64,000 nt of DNA from Pseudarthrobacter raffinosi. GTDB lineage: Bacteria; Actinomycetota; Actinomycetes; Actinomycetales; Micrococcaceae. The notes beneath the pieces are model-generated. The model was given only the letters and a program-made list of their open reading frames with translations. It was not told where the DNA came from and searched no databases. The position numbers were made by a program, and so were the translations under genes. Below, one piece after another: positions 49,711 through 57,526 of the stretch. The stretch spans positions 1-64,000 of the forward strand of contig NZ_JAMXBH010000025.1 in assembly GCF_023913735.1 (NCBI RefSeq), in the 5' to 3' direction. Positions within the stretch are counted from its first letter, which is position 1. Each line of letters starts with the position of its first letter.

Positions 49711-49735
49711 CTAAATAGGAATCATTCACATTTAG
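49711..49735. promoter_or_regulatory. 25-base dyad, probable Zur operator
   Basis: ctaaat and atttag arms (49711-49716, 49730-49735) flank a perfect inner palindrome gaatcattc (49719-49727); only the two bases between arm and core on each side break symmetry. Size, A/T-rich arms and central C resemble Fur-family (Zur) boxes. It lies 55 bases before the zinc-binding lipoprotein gene and overlaps a tatcct -10-like element. A zur-like gene closes the locus. Confidence 0.75.
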
Positions 49736-49789
49736 GGGTAAGCTTTTTCGAGACACAAAAGTCCATCCCTGTACCGAACTGAGGTTTCC

Positions 49790-50788
49790 GTGCGCCACCC
49801 CGCCGCCATCCGAACGTCCCTCGCAGCCCTCGCCGGCGTGAGCCTGCTGCTCACCGCCTGCGGCTCCGGAGGCGGTGCACCGTCGGCGACGTCCGGCACG
49901 GAGTCACCCGCCGGCGTCGTCGAGGTGGTGGCGTCCACCAACGTGTACGGCGACATCGCCGCGATCATCGGCGGGGACAACGTCAACGTCACCTCCATCA
50001 TCACCAAGACCAGCCAGGACCCGCATTCGTACGAGGCCACCGCGCAGGACCGGCTGCTGGTGTCCAAAGCGGAACTGGTGGTCGAGAACGGCGGCGGCTA
50101 CGACGCCTTCCTCCACAAGATGGCCGACGACAGTAACATCCCGCACAGCAATATCGTTACGGCCGTCGAAGTGGCTGGCCTGGCTCCGGAGGAAGGCCAC
50201 ACCGATTCGCCGTCGGCGGCGAGCGAGTCAGCTGACGGCCACCACCACGAGCACGGTGAGTTCAACGAGCACGCCTGGTACAGCCTGGATGCCATGGGTA
50301 AGCTCGCTGATTCACTGGCGGCAAAACTGGGTGAACTCGAACCGGGATCAGCCGCCCTGTTCACGTCCAATGCCGCAACCTTCAAAGCCGGGGTGGACGG
50401 CCTGGCCGTCAAGCTCGCCGCGCTGAAGGCCAACGGAACAGGCGCAGCCGTGGCCGTGACCGAACCTGTCCCGCTGTACCTGCTCGAGGCAGCAGGGCTG
50501 GAGAACAGGACTCCGGCCGACTACACCGCCGCGATCGAGGAAGGCTCGGACGTTCCGCCAGCCGTGCTGAAGGCCGCCACGGAGCTGGCGGGATCCAAGG
50601 ACATCAGGTTCCTGGCCTACAACGCGCAGACAGAGGGACCACAGACGCAGGCGCTAAAAAAGGCAGCCGAATCAGCCGGCGTTCCCGTCATTGACTTCAG
50701 CGAAACCCTGCCCGAAGGCAAGACGTACCTGCAGTGGATGACGGACAATGTTGACAACGTCAGCAAAGTTTTGGAGAAAAATAGTTGA
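49790..50788 (+). CDS. znuA: Zinc-type ABC transporter substrate-binding lipoprotein
   Basis: A 332-residue solute-binding protein of the A-1 cluster. A lipobox LLTAC places the lipid-modified Cys at residue 24. The metal site is indicated by DPHSYEAT (first His) and NEHAWYSLDA (second). Between them is a His-rich loop (DGHHHEHGEFNEH), typical of zinc rather than manganese binders. It catches zinc outside the membrane and passes it to ZnuBC. GTG at 49790 follows the operator. Its stop overlaps znuC. Confidence 0.9.
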   Translation: MRHPAAIRTSLAALAGVSLLLTACGSGGGAPSATSGTESPAGVVEVVASTNVYGDIAAIIGGDNVNVTSIITKTSQDPHSYEATAQDRLLVSKAELVVENGGGYDAFLHKMADDSNIPHSNIVTAVEVAGLAPEEGHTDSPSAASESADGHHHEHGEFNEHAWYSLDAMGKLADSLAAKLGELEPGSAALFTSNAATFKAGVDGLAVKLAALKANGTGAAVAVTEPVPLYLLEAAGLENRTPADYTAAIEEGSDVPPAVLKAATELAGSKDIRFLAYNAQTEGPQTQALKKAAESAGVPVIDFSETLPEGKTYLQWMTDNVDNVSKVLEKNS

Positions 50789-51600
50789 AACCGGTGGTCA
50801 GCCTCCGCGGGGCGTCCCTGCAGTTCGGCAAACGCTTGCTCTGGGAGGATCTCGACCTGGATATCAGGCCCGGTGAGTTCTTCGCCGTCCTGGGTCCGAA
50901 TGGCAGCGGAAAGACCAGTTTCCTCAAGGTTCTCCTGGGCCTTCAGGAACTGCAGTCCGGCCGGGCCACTTTGGGCGACCGTCCCGTGGAGCGGGGCAGC
51001 AAACTGATCGGCTACATTCCGCAGCAGAAATCCTTTGCTCCGGACACCCCCATGCGTGCCCGGGACCTGGTGGGGCTCGGTGTGGATGGCCACCGCTGGG
51101 GGCTGCGGCTGGGCAGGTCCGGGGCAAACCGCAGGATCGATGAGCTTCTGGAACTGGTGGGCGCCAGTGACTACGCCAAAGTCCCGGTGGGCCAGCTCTC
51201 CGGCGGCGAGCAGCAGCGCCTCCGGGTGGCCCAGGCGCTGGCCACGGACCCCAAGGTCCTCCTCTGCGACGAACCGTTGCTGTCCCTGGACCTGCACCAC
51301 CAGCAGGCCGTCAGCGCGCTGATCAACAAGCAGTGCCACGCCCAGAACAGCGCGGTGGTTTTTGTCACCCACGAAATCAACCCCATCATCGATTACGTTG
51401 ACCGGGTGCTGTATCTGGCCGGAGGGCGGTTCCGGGTGGGGACCCCGGAAGAGGTCATGACCACTGAGGTCCTGTCTGAGCTCTATGGCAGCCATGTGGA
51501 GGTCATCCACGCGAACGGGCGCATCGTCGTCGTCGGCCTGCCCGACGCGACCACGCACCACCATGCCGATGTCCACGCAACGGCGGGGAAGGTGGCCTGA
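50785..51600 (+). CDS. znuC: Zinc ABC transporter ATPase
   Basis: A 271-residue ABC ATPase with Walker A LGPNGSGKTSFLKVL, Q-loop IPQQKSF, signature LSGGEQQRLRVAQAL and Walker B VLLCDEPLLSLD. The C-terminal part has THEINPIIDYVDRVLYLAGG and a His-rich end (TTHHHADVHA) that could bind zinc. It starts with TTG at 50785, overlapping the znuA stop (TTGA). It energises the ZnuB permease. Confidence 0.92.
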   Translation: MKPVVSLRGASLQFGKRLLWEDLDLDIRPGEFFAVLGPNGSGKTSFLKVLLGLQELQSGRATLGDRPVERGSKLIGYIPQQKSFAPDTPMRARDLVGLGVDGHRWGLRLGRSGANRRIDELLELVGASDYAKVPVGQLSGGEQQRLRVAQALATDPKVLLCDEPLLSLDLHHQQAVSALINKQCHAQNSAVVFVTHEINPIIDYVDRVLYLAGGRFRVGTPEEVMTTEVLSELYGSHVEVIHANGRIVVVGLPDATTHHHADVHATAGKVA

Positions 51601-52475
51601 TGGATGCGGACAGCATCATCGGAGCGATCTTCAGCTTCGAGAACTACGGTGAGCTGCTGGTGCTGGTCCAGAACTCGATCTGGGCCGGGGCCGTGTTGGG
51701 CCTGCTCGGCGGGCTGGTGGGCACTTTCGTGATGAAACGGGACCTGGCCTTCGCCGTCCACGGCATCTCCGAGCTCTCTTTCGCCGGGGCAGCGTTTGCG
51801 CTCCTGATCGGCTCGGACATCGTGTTCGGCTCGCTGATCGGCTCGGTGGCGGCGGCGCTGCTCCTGGGCCTGATGGGGGTCCGGGCACGGGACAAAAACT
51901 CCATCATCGGGGTGATCATGCCGTTCGGACTGGGGCTCGGCATCCTGTTCCTGTCGCTCTACGAAGGCCGTGCCGCCAACAAATTCGGCCTGCTCACGGG
52001 GCAGATCGTCTCCGTGGACACCGTCCAGCTCCAGGTCCTCGCCGGCGCCGCCGTGCTGGTCATTGCGGCCCTGGCAGCCATCTGGCGCCCGCTGAACTTT
52101 GCAAGCGTTGATCCCGAACTGGCAGAGGCCCGCGGGGTGCCCGTGCGGACGCTCGCGCTGATCTTTATGGTGCTGCTGGGAGTCAGCGTAGCGCTGTCCA
52201 TCCAAGTGGTGGGTGCACTCCTGGTGCTCGCATTGCTGATCACCCCGGCAGCCGCGGCGCTCCGCGTGACGTCCGCTCCCGTGGCCGTGGTGGCGCTCAG
52301 CGTTGTTTTCGCCGTCACGGCCACTGTGGGCGGAATCCTGCTGGCCCTGGGCGGGCGGATCCCCATCAGCCCCTATGTCACCACGCTGTCATTCCTGATC
52401 TACGTGGTGTGCCGCATCGTCGGCAGTGTCCGGGCCAAGAAGGGCATCAACGGCCGGCTGGTGCACGCCCGCTGA
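51600..52475 (+). CDS. znuB: Zinc ABC transporter permease
   Basis: A 291-residue permease of the ABC-3 family with about eight hydrophobic segments, GTFVMKRDLAFAVHGISELSFAG near the N-terminus, and LLITPAAAALRVT in the conserved cytoplasmic loop. It forms the membrane channel for zinc uptake with ZnuC and ZnuA. Its ATG shares one base with the znuC stop (TGATG). A small hairpin (52467-52482) overlaps its stop codon and may help to terminate. Confidence 0.92.
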   Translation: MDADSIIGAIFSFENYGELLVLVQNSIWAGAVLGLLGGLVGTFVMKRDLAFAVHGISELSFAGAAFALLIGSDIVFGSLIGSVAAALLLGLMGVRARDKNSIIGVIMPFGLGLGILFLSLYEGRAANKFGLLTGQIVSVDTVQLQVLAGAAVLVIAALAAIWRPLNFASVDPELAEARGVPVRTLALIFMVLLGVSVALSIQVVGALLVLALLITPAAAALRVTSAPVAVVALSVVFAVTATVGGILLALGGRIPISPYVTTLSFLIYVVCRIVGSVRAKKGINGRLVHAR

Positions 52476-52519
52476 TGCGGGCATACGCCGGATGCTTCAG
52501 GTTGTGGCGGCGCAGGCCG

Positions 52520-53002
52520 TCAGAGCTTGCCGGCGGCCCTGAGGGCTGTGCAGTCCGGGCACAGGCCGAAGATCTCCACGGTGTGCGCCACCTCTGTGTA
52601 GCCGTGTTCGGTGGCGATCCGGGCGGCCCAGGTTTCCACCGCCGGGGCCTCGACTTCCACGGCCTTCCCGCAGTTGCGGCACAGCAGGTGATGGTGGTGC
52701 CCGGTCACGGCACAGCGCCGGTAAACGGCTTCGCCCTCGCCGTTGCGCAGCACGTCCACGAGGCCCTCGTCGGCGAGGGACTGCAGGATCCGGTACGCCG
52801 TTGCCAAGGAAACTGAGACGCCCTTGTTCTGCAGGATGCGGTAGAGCTCCTGCGTGCTGACGAAGTCATCCAGCTCGTCCAGGGCAGCGCTGACGGCCAC
52901 ACGCTGCTTGGTGACGCGCTGCTCCTTGCCGGGCACACTAACGGTGCCTGCGCCGGATGCAGCGGTCGACGGCGTGGCGTCAGCTTTGGTGCCGAACGGC
53001 AT
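52520..53002 (-). CDS. zur: Fur-family zinc regulator, Zur-like
   Basis: A 160-residue Fur-family repressor from the ATG at 53002. The winged helix has RVTKQRVAVSAALDEL and GVSVSLATAYRILQSLADEGLV; the hinge and sensing site are AVTGHHHHLLCRNCGKAVEVE, and the structural zinc Cys pairs are CRNC and CPDC. The HHHH stretch and both CxxC pairs favour a zinc sensor. It converges on znuB and faces away from its presumed operator at 49711. It would shut off znuABC when zinc is ample. The start could also be at 53035. Confidence 0.88.
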   Translation of the reverse strand: MPFGTKADATPSTAASGAGTVSVPGKEQRVTKQRVAVSAALDELDDFVSTQELYRILQNKGVSVSLATAYRILQSLADEGLVDVLRNGEGEAVYRRCAVTGHHHHLLCRNCGKAVEVEAPAVETWAARIATEHGYTEVAHTVEIFGLCPDCTALRAAGKL

Positions 53003-53112
53003 GAAGGTACTCGCTTCCCTGAGGGACGGTGGCAATCATCAAGATTACCAGCCGGGGCTGAACAGCCGGACGCCCCTTGGACAGGCTTGGGGCCGGACCC
53101 TAGGCTGGCGCT

Positions 53113-53769
53113 ATGAAGCTGACAAAATACACCCATGCGTGCGTCCGGCTTGAGAAGGACGGCGGGGTGCTGGTGCTGGATCCGGGAACATTCTCCGAGA
53201 CCGCCGAAGCCCTGGCCGGGGCGCAGGCCGTGCTGATCACGCACGAGCACGCCGACCATGTGGATGTGCCGGCCATGATCAACGCACTGCGCCGCTCTGA
53301 CGTCCTGGCGGTCTTCGCGCCGGCCGGAGTGGCCGCCCATCTGCGGGAGGAGGCGCCGCAGGCCGCAGTGCGGATCCACACGGTTGAACCCGGTTCCAGT
53401 TTTGACGCGGCCGGCTTCAACGTGCGCAGCTTCGGCGGACAGCACGCACTGATCCACCCGCAGGTTCCCATCGTGGCCAACATCGGCTACCTGGTGGACG
53501 GCAACGTCTACCACCCGGGGGACTCTTTCATCATCCCGGACGGCCTCAGCGTGCAGACGCTGCTGGTTCCGCTCCACGCGCCGTGGAGCAAGGTCAGCGA
53601 GGTGGTGGATTTTGTCATTGCCGTCCGGGCCCCGCGTGCGTTCCAGATCCACGACGGGCTGCTCAACGAAACGGGCCTGAAGGTCGCAGAATCCCATGTT
53701 GCCCGGCTGGGCCGGAAATACGGCACCGAGTACACCCGCCTTGCCCCGCGGGAATCAGTGGAGGTCTGA
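53113..53769 (+). CDS. MBL-fold metallo-hydrolase
   Basis: A 218-residue protein of the metallo-beta-lactamase fold. The metal motif is THEHADHVDV (HxHxDH) near residue 43, and other ligand regions are GGQHALIH, YHPGDSF and, near the C-terminus, IHDGLLNE. The short size and MKLTKYTHACVRLEKDGG start match the compact lactonase/UlaG-like or UPF0173 group. It is divergent from zur over 110 bases. The substrate is unknown. Four bases separate its stop from the convergent PLP-enzyme gene. Confidence 0.85.
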   Translation: MKLTKYTHACVRLEKDGGVLVLDPGTFSETAEALAGAQAVLITHEHADHVDVPAMINALRRSDVLAVFAPAGVAAHLREEAPQAAVRIHTVEPGSSFDAAGFNVRSFGGQHALIHPQVPIVANIGYLVDGNVYHPGDSFIIPDGLSVQTLLVPLHAPWSKVSEVVDFVIAVRAPRAFQIHDGLLNETGLKVAESHVARLGRKYGTEYTRLAPRESVEV

Positions 53770-53773
53770 CCGG

Positions 53774-54850
53774 CTACGCGTTCCAGACGCCGGTCTCGAA
53801 AAACCGGCGGATGACTTCCTCATACGGCTCGGGGTCCAGGCCCTGCCCTGAAAGCCACGCGGGATTGTAGTAGTTGCCCGCATAGCGGTCGCCGCCGTCG
53901 CACATCAACGACACAATGCTGCCGCGCTGTCCCTCGGCCACCATTTCCGCCATAAGCTGCCAGACACCCCACAGGTTGGTGCCCGTGGACGGTCCGGCAT
54001 GCAGGTCGGCGACCGTGCGCAGGTGCCGCATGGCTGCGACGGAGGCGGCGTCGGGGACCTGGATCATGTGGTCGATGACGGCGGGCACAAAGCTCGGTTC
54101 CATCCGCGGCCGGCCGATCCCTTCGATCCGTGACGGCAGTCCGGTGCTGGCCTCACCCGCACCGCTCAGCCAGCCGGGGTAGAACGCGGAATTCTCCGGG
54201 TCTACCACCGCAAGGCGCGTGTCGTGGCCGCGGTAGCGCAGGTAGCGGCCAATGGTCGCACTCGTGCCCCCGGTCCCCGCACCCACCACGATCCAGCGGG
54301 GGACGGGATGTTCCTCCAGCGCCAGCTGCCCGAAGATGGACTCCGCGATGTTGTTGTTGCCACGCCAGTCTGTGGCCCGCTCCGCGTAGGTGAACTGGTC
54401 CATGTAGTGGCCGTTGGATGTGGCAGCGACGTCCGCCGCCGCATAAACCTCTGAGGCGTGGTCAACCAACAGGCACGTGCCGCCGAACTGTTCGATCAGC
54501 GCGATCTTCTCCGGGCTCGTCGTGCGGGTCATGACTGCTACGAACGGCAGGCCCAGGAGCTGCGCGAAATATGCCTCCGAAACAGCGGTGCTGCCGCTGG
54601 ACGCCTCCACGATAGTGGTACCTTCGCGAATCCAGCCGTTGACCAGGCCGAAGAGGAACAGCGACCGGGCCAGCCGGTGCTTGAGGCTCCCCGAACGGTG
54701 CGTGGATTCGTCCTTGAGGTAAAGCTGGATGCCCCAGTGCTGCGGGAGCGGTACCGAGTAGAGATGGGTATCGGCGGACCGGTTTTTTTCTGCATTGACT
54801 TTTCTGATGGCCTCGTCAGCCCAGGCCCGGTCCGCGCTCGCGTTCTTCAC
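53774..54850 (-). CDS. PLP-dependent cysteine synthase-fold enzyme, Cds1-like cysteine desulfhydrase
   Basis: A 358-residue fold-type II PLP enzyme. The Schiff-base lysine is in HRSGSLKHRLARSL, the substrate loop EASSGSTAVSEAYFAQ matches the SSGST-type loop, and VVGAGTGGTSATIGRYLR is the phosphate loop. It resembles mycobacterial Cds1, which splits cysteine into sulfide, pyruvate and ammonia, more than housekeeping CysK. The neighbouring divergent sulfurtransferase gene supports a role in cysteine/sulfide handling. True cysteine synthase activity remains possible. Confidence 0.82.
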   Translation of the reverse strand: MKNASADRAWADEAIRKVNAEKNRSADTHLYSVPLPQHWGIQLYLKDESTHRSGSLKHRLARSLFLFGLVNGWIREGTTIVEASSGSTAVSEAYFAQLLGLPFVAVMTRTTSPEKIALIEQFGGTCLLVDHASEVYAAADVAATSNGHYMDQFTYAERATDWRGNNNIAESIFGQLALEEHPVPRWIVVGAGTGGTSATIGRYLRYRGHDTRLAVVDPENSAFYPGWLSGAGEASTGLPSRIEGIGRPRMEPSFVPAVIDHMIQVPDAASVAAMRHLRTVADLHAGPSTGTNLWGVWQLMAEMVAEGQRGSIVSLMCDGGDRYAGNYYNPAWLSGQGLDPEPYEEVIRRFFETGVWNA

Positions 54851-54950
54851 CGGACCAGCCTACCGTCGGCCCTCCGTGCAAGGCGCTCTGCCGCAGCTAG
54901 AGTTGGATCAGCGACTGCACACCTCACAAGCACAATTGCCAAGGAGCACG

Positions 54951-55838
54951 ATGGGTCCACTGATGGCTGTCCCGGCTTTGGCGGCGCGTTTCGACGCCGG
55001 ACAGCGGACCGTGGTGCTGGACGTCCGCTGGGCGCTGGGCGACCCGCACGGCCGCGAACACTACCTTGGGGGCCACCTCCCGGGGGCAGTTTTTGTGGAC
55101 CTGGCCACCGAGTTGGCGACGCCGGCCACGCCCGCCCGCGGCAGGCACCCGCTGCCCACCCACGCGGAATTCCAGGAAACTGCCAGGCGCTGGGGGATCA
55201 ACAACGGCGACGTTGTGGTGGCCTATGACAACAGCGGCAATATGGCTGCCGCCCGCCTTTGGTGGATGCTCCGCAACGCCGGGTTCCAGGCCGTGTACCT
55301 GCTCGACGGCGGCCTGGCCGCGTGGCGGGACGCCGGACTGCCGCTGGACACCGGACCCGTGGACGCCGCCGTCGGGCGTGTTTCCTTTGATGTTTCCCCT
55401 GCCGGAGGCAGGATGCCCAGCATTGACGCGGCCGGAGCGGCGGACTGGCCGGCAACGGGCGTCCTCCTGGACGCCCGGGCGGGCGAAAGGTACCGGGGCG
55501 AATTTGAACCCGTTGACCCCCGCGCCGGCCACATTCCGGGCGCCCGGAGCGCACCCACAACGGAGAACGTGGACGGGGCCGGGCATTTCCTGCCCGCGGA
55601 CCTGCTGCGGCGCCGATTCGAGGACCTCGGCGTCCGCGACGACGTCCCGGTGGCCGTGTACTGCGGCTCGGGCGTGACCGCCGCCCATGAGGTGGCCGCC
55701 CTTGAAATCGCAGGATTCCGGGCCGCCCTCTATCCGGGATCCTTCTCGGAATGGTCCAACAATCCCGCGCTGCCGGTGGCGACGGGCGGCCGGCCGAGTG
55801 GCCATGCGGCGGCCCGCGGGGGTAGCGTCGAAGCATGA
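54951..55838 (+). CDS. Sulfurtransferase (thiosulfate / 3-mercaptopyruvate type)
   Basis: A 295-residue two-domain rhodanese. The ATG at 54951 has AAGGAG four bases upstream; a longer frame (from 54795) is open but has no site. The first, inactive-type domain (1-130) has VLDVRWALGDPHGREHY and the second (about 155-285) the catalytic loop VAVYCGSGVTAAHE with the persulfide-forming Cys. It transfers sulfur from thiosulfate or mercaptopyruvate to acceptors such as cyanide or thiols. Its stop overlaps the alcohol dehydrogenase gene. Confidence 0.9.
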   Translation: MGPLMAVPALAARFDAGQRTVVLDVRWALGDPHGREHYLGGHLPGAVFVDLATELATPATPARGRHPLPTHAEFQETARRWGINNGDVVVAYDNSGNMAAARLWWMLRNAGFQAVYLLDGGLAAWRDAGLPLDTGPVDAAVGRVSFDVSPAGGRMPSIDAAGAADWPATGVLLDARAGERYRGEFEPVDPRAGHIPGARSAPTTENVDGAGHFLPADLLRRRFEDLGVRDDVPVAVYCGSGVTAAHEVAALEIAGFRAALYPGSFSEWSNNPALPVATGGRPSGHAAARGGSVEA

Positions 55839-57019
55839 CCCCAGGACGCCCCGTACCGCCGCCCCTTGCCCGCCCCGTATTGCCGAACGACGATGCTGTT
55901 GCTGCTCATCCTGCTACGCACCTGGACACCGTTCCGGGCACCGGCGTGCTGGCAGCAGCCTATGGCGCGGTTTCCGCCGACAGCGGCCTGGCACCCCTGA
56001 CGCTGGCCCGGCGTGCCCCCAAAGCAGATGACGTCGAAATTGCCATCGAATTCTGCGGCCTGTGCCACTCGGACGTGCACGCCACGCGAGGCGAATGGGG
56101 CAGCCAGAAATATCCGCTGGTCCCTGGCCACGAGATCGTCGGAACTGTTAGCCGCGTCGGCGAGGCCGTGACTGACTTCACCCCGGGGGACCGTGTGGGC
56201 GTCGGATGCATGGTTGATTCCTGCCGTGAATGCGAGAGCTGCCTGGACGGTCTGGAACAGTACTGCGAAAACGGGCTGATCGGGACCTACGGCGCCAAGG
56301 ATCCGCGCAACGGCGATGCCATCACCCAGGGCGGTTACTCGTCCGCCGTGGTGGTGGACCGGCGCTACGTGGTCCGAGTGCCCGGCAACCTGGACCCGGC
56401 CGCCGTCGCCCCCTTGCTCTGCGCCGGTGTCACCACGTTCTCTCCCTTGCGGCACTTCGACGTGGAGGAAGGCGACGTGGTGGGCGTGGTGGGGCTCGGT
56501 GGGCTCGGACACATGGCCGTGAAGCTGGCCAAGGCCATGGGGGCGCGGGTGGTGGTATTCACCACCTCCGAAGGCAAGGTGCCGGCCGCACTGGAACTCG
56601 GAGCGGACGACGTGATCCTGTCCCGGGACAAGGACGCCATGGCCGCCGCGGACCGCACCGTCGACCTCATCATCGACACCGTGGCCGCTCCGCACGACCT
56701 GAACCCGTTTTTCCGCACGCTGCGCGTGGACGGCGCCCTGTTCCAGCTGGGCCTGCCCTCCGACGCCATGCCGCCGGTGAATCCGGGGGCCCTGATCCGG
56801 CGGCGGATCGCGTACGCTGGCTCGCTGATCGGCGGCATCGCCGAAACTCAGGAGATGCTCGACTTCTGCGCCGACCATGGAGTGGTGGCGGATATCGAAC
56901 TGGTGCGCGCAGACCAGCTGAATGAGGCCTACGACCGCATGGTGGCAGGCGACGTCAAATACCGGTTTGTGCTGGACACCAGCACCCTGCAGGCTCCGGC
57001 CGCGAAGGCAGACGTATGA
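55835..57019 (+). CDS. Zinc-dependent NAD(P) alcohol dehydrogenase, CAD/YahK type
   Basis: A 394-residue medium-chain dehydrogenase. Catalytic zinc ligands lie in FCGLCHSDVHA and PGHEIVG, the structural zinc in CMVDSCRECESCLDGLEQYC, and the cofactor loop is GLGGLGHMAVKLAK. The set fits cinnamyl-alcohol-dehydrogenase/YahK enzymes that reduce aldehydes with NADPH. About 40 non-conserved residues precede the domain (Pro-rich), so translation may start later, but the ATG at 55835 overlaps the upstream stop. It overlaps the HIT gene by four bases. Confidence 0.88.
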   Translation: MTPGRPVPPPLARPVLPNDDAVAAHPATHLDTVPGTGVLAAAYGAVSADSGLAPLTLARRAPKADDVEIAIEFCGLCHSDVHATRGEWGSQKYPLVPGHEIVGTVSRVGEAVTDFTPGDRVGVGCMVDSCRECESCLDGLEQYCENGLIGTYGAKDPRNGDAITQGGYSSAVVVDRRYVVRVPGNLDPAAVAPLLCAGVTTFSPLRHFDVEEGDVVGVVGLGGLGHMAVKLAKAMGARVVVFTTSEGKVPAALELGADDVILSRDKDAMAAADRTVDLIIDTVAAPHDLNPFFRTLRVDGALFQLGLPSDAMPPVNPGALIRRRIAYAGSLIGGIAETQEMLDFCADHGVVADIELVRADQLNEAYDRMVAGDVKYRFVLDTSTLQAPAAKADV

Positions 57020-57444
57020 GCACTCTGTTCACGAAAATCATCAATGGCGAGATCCCCGGACGCTTCGTCTGGCGGGAGGCTGACGTTGCGGCCTTCCTGA
57101 CCACGGGTCCCCTGGCCGACGGGCACACCCTGGTGGTCCCCACCGAGGAGGTGGACCGCTGGACGGATGCGTCCCCGGAAACCCTCGCCAAGGTGATGGA
57201 AGTGGCCCGCCGGATCGGTGCGGTGCAGCTGGACGTCTTCCCCGCCGAGCGGGCGGGGCTGATTGTGGCCGGGTACGAGATCAACCACCTGCACGTCCAC
57301 GTGTGGCCGTCCAGGACCATGGCTGATTTCGATTTCGCCTCTGCCGACCAGAACCCGGATCCCGCGGTGCTGGACGCGAACGCCGAAAAGCTGCGCGCCG
57401 GGCTTCGGGCCGCCGGCTACGCGGAATTCGTTCCCGCCAGCTGA
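57016..57444 (+). CDS. HIT-family nucleotide-binding hydrolase
   Basis: A 142-residue histidine-triad protein. It opens STLFTKIINGEIPGRFVW, the usual HIT start, and the triad is NHLHVHVWP near residue 95 (HxHxH). Such enzymes split nucleoside phosphoramidates or dinucleoside polyphosphates. It is the third gene in an overlapping chain with sulfurtransferase and alcohol dehydrogenase, though a metabolic link is not obvious. Confidence 0.92.
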   Translation: MSTLFTKIINGEIPGRFVWREADVAAFLTTGPLADGHTLVVPTEEVDRWTDASPETLAKVMEVARRIGAVQLDVFPAERAGLIVAGYEINHLHVHVWPSRTMADFDFASADQNPDPAVLDANAEKLRAGLRAAGYAEFVPAS

Positions 57445-57450
57445 GCCTGA

Positions 57451-57526
57451 CGCTCGCGCCGGTTTGGCCCGTCCAGGTCTTTGCCCGCGCCAGCCGTGGG
57501 CCGGCAGGCCTAGGCCGGCGCGAGCG
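57451..57526. terminator. Possible terminator between the HIT and hrpA genes
   Basis: A perfect 12-base inverted repeat (57451-57462 with 57515-57526) spans the gap and reaches into the last codons of hrpA. The 52-base loop contains a smaller palindrome (ggcctaggcc). It lies between convergent genes. The long loop makes the call weak. Confidence 0.4.

Noticed and set aside
49718..49745. GGAAT inside the Zur dyad as a SigR promoter
   Set aside because: The -10 position reads agc; the bases are explained by the palindrome.
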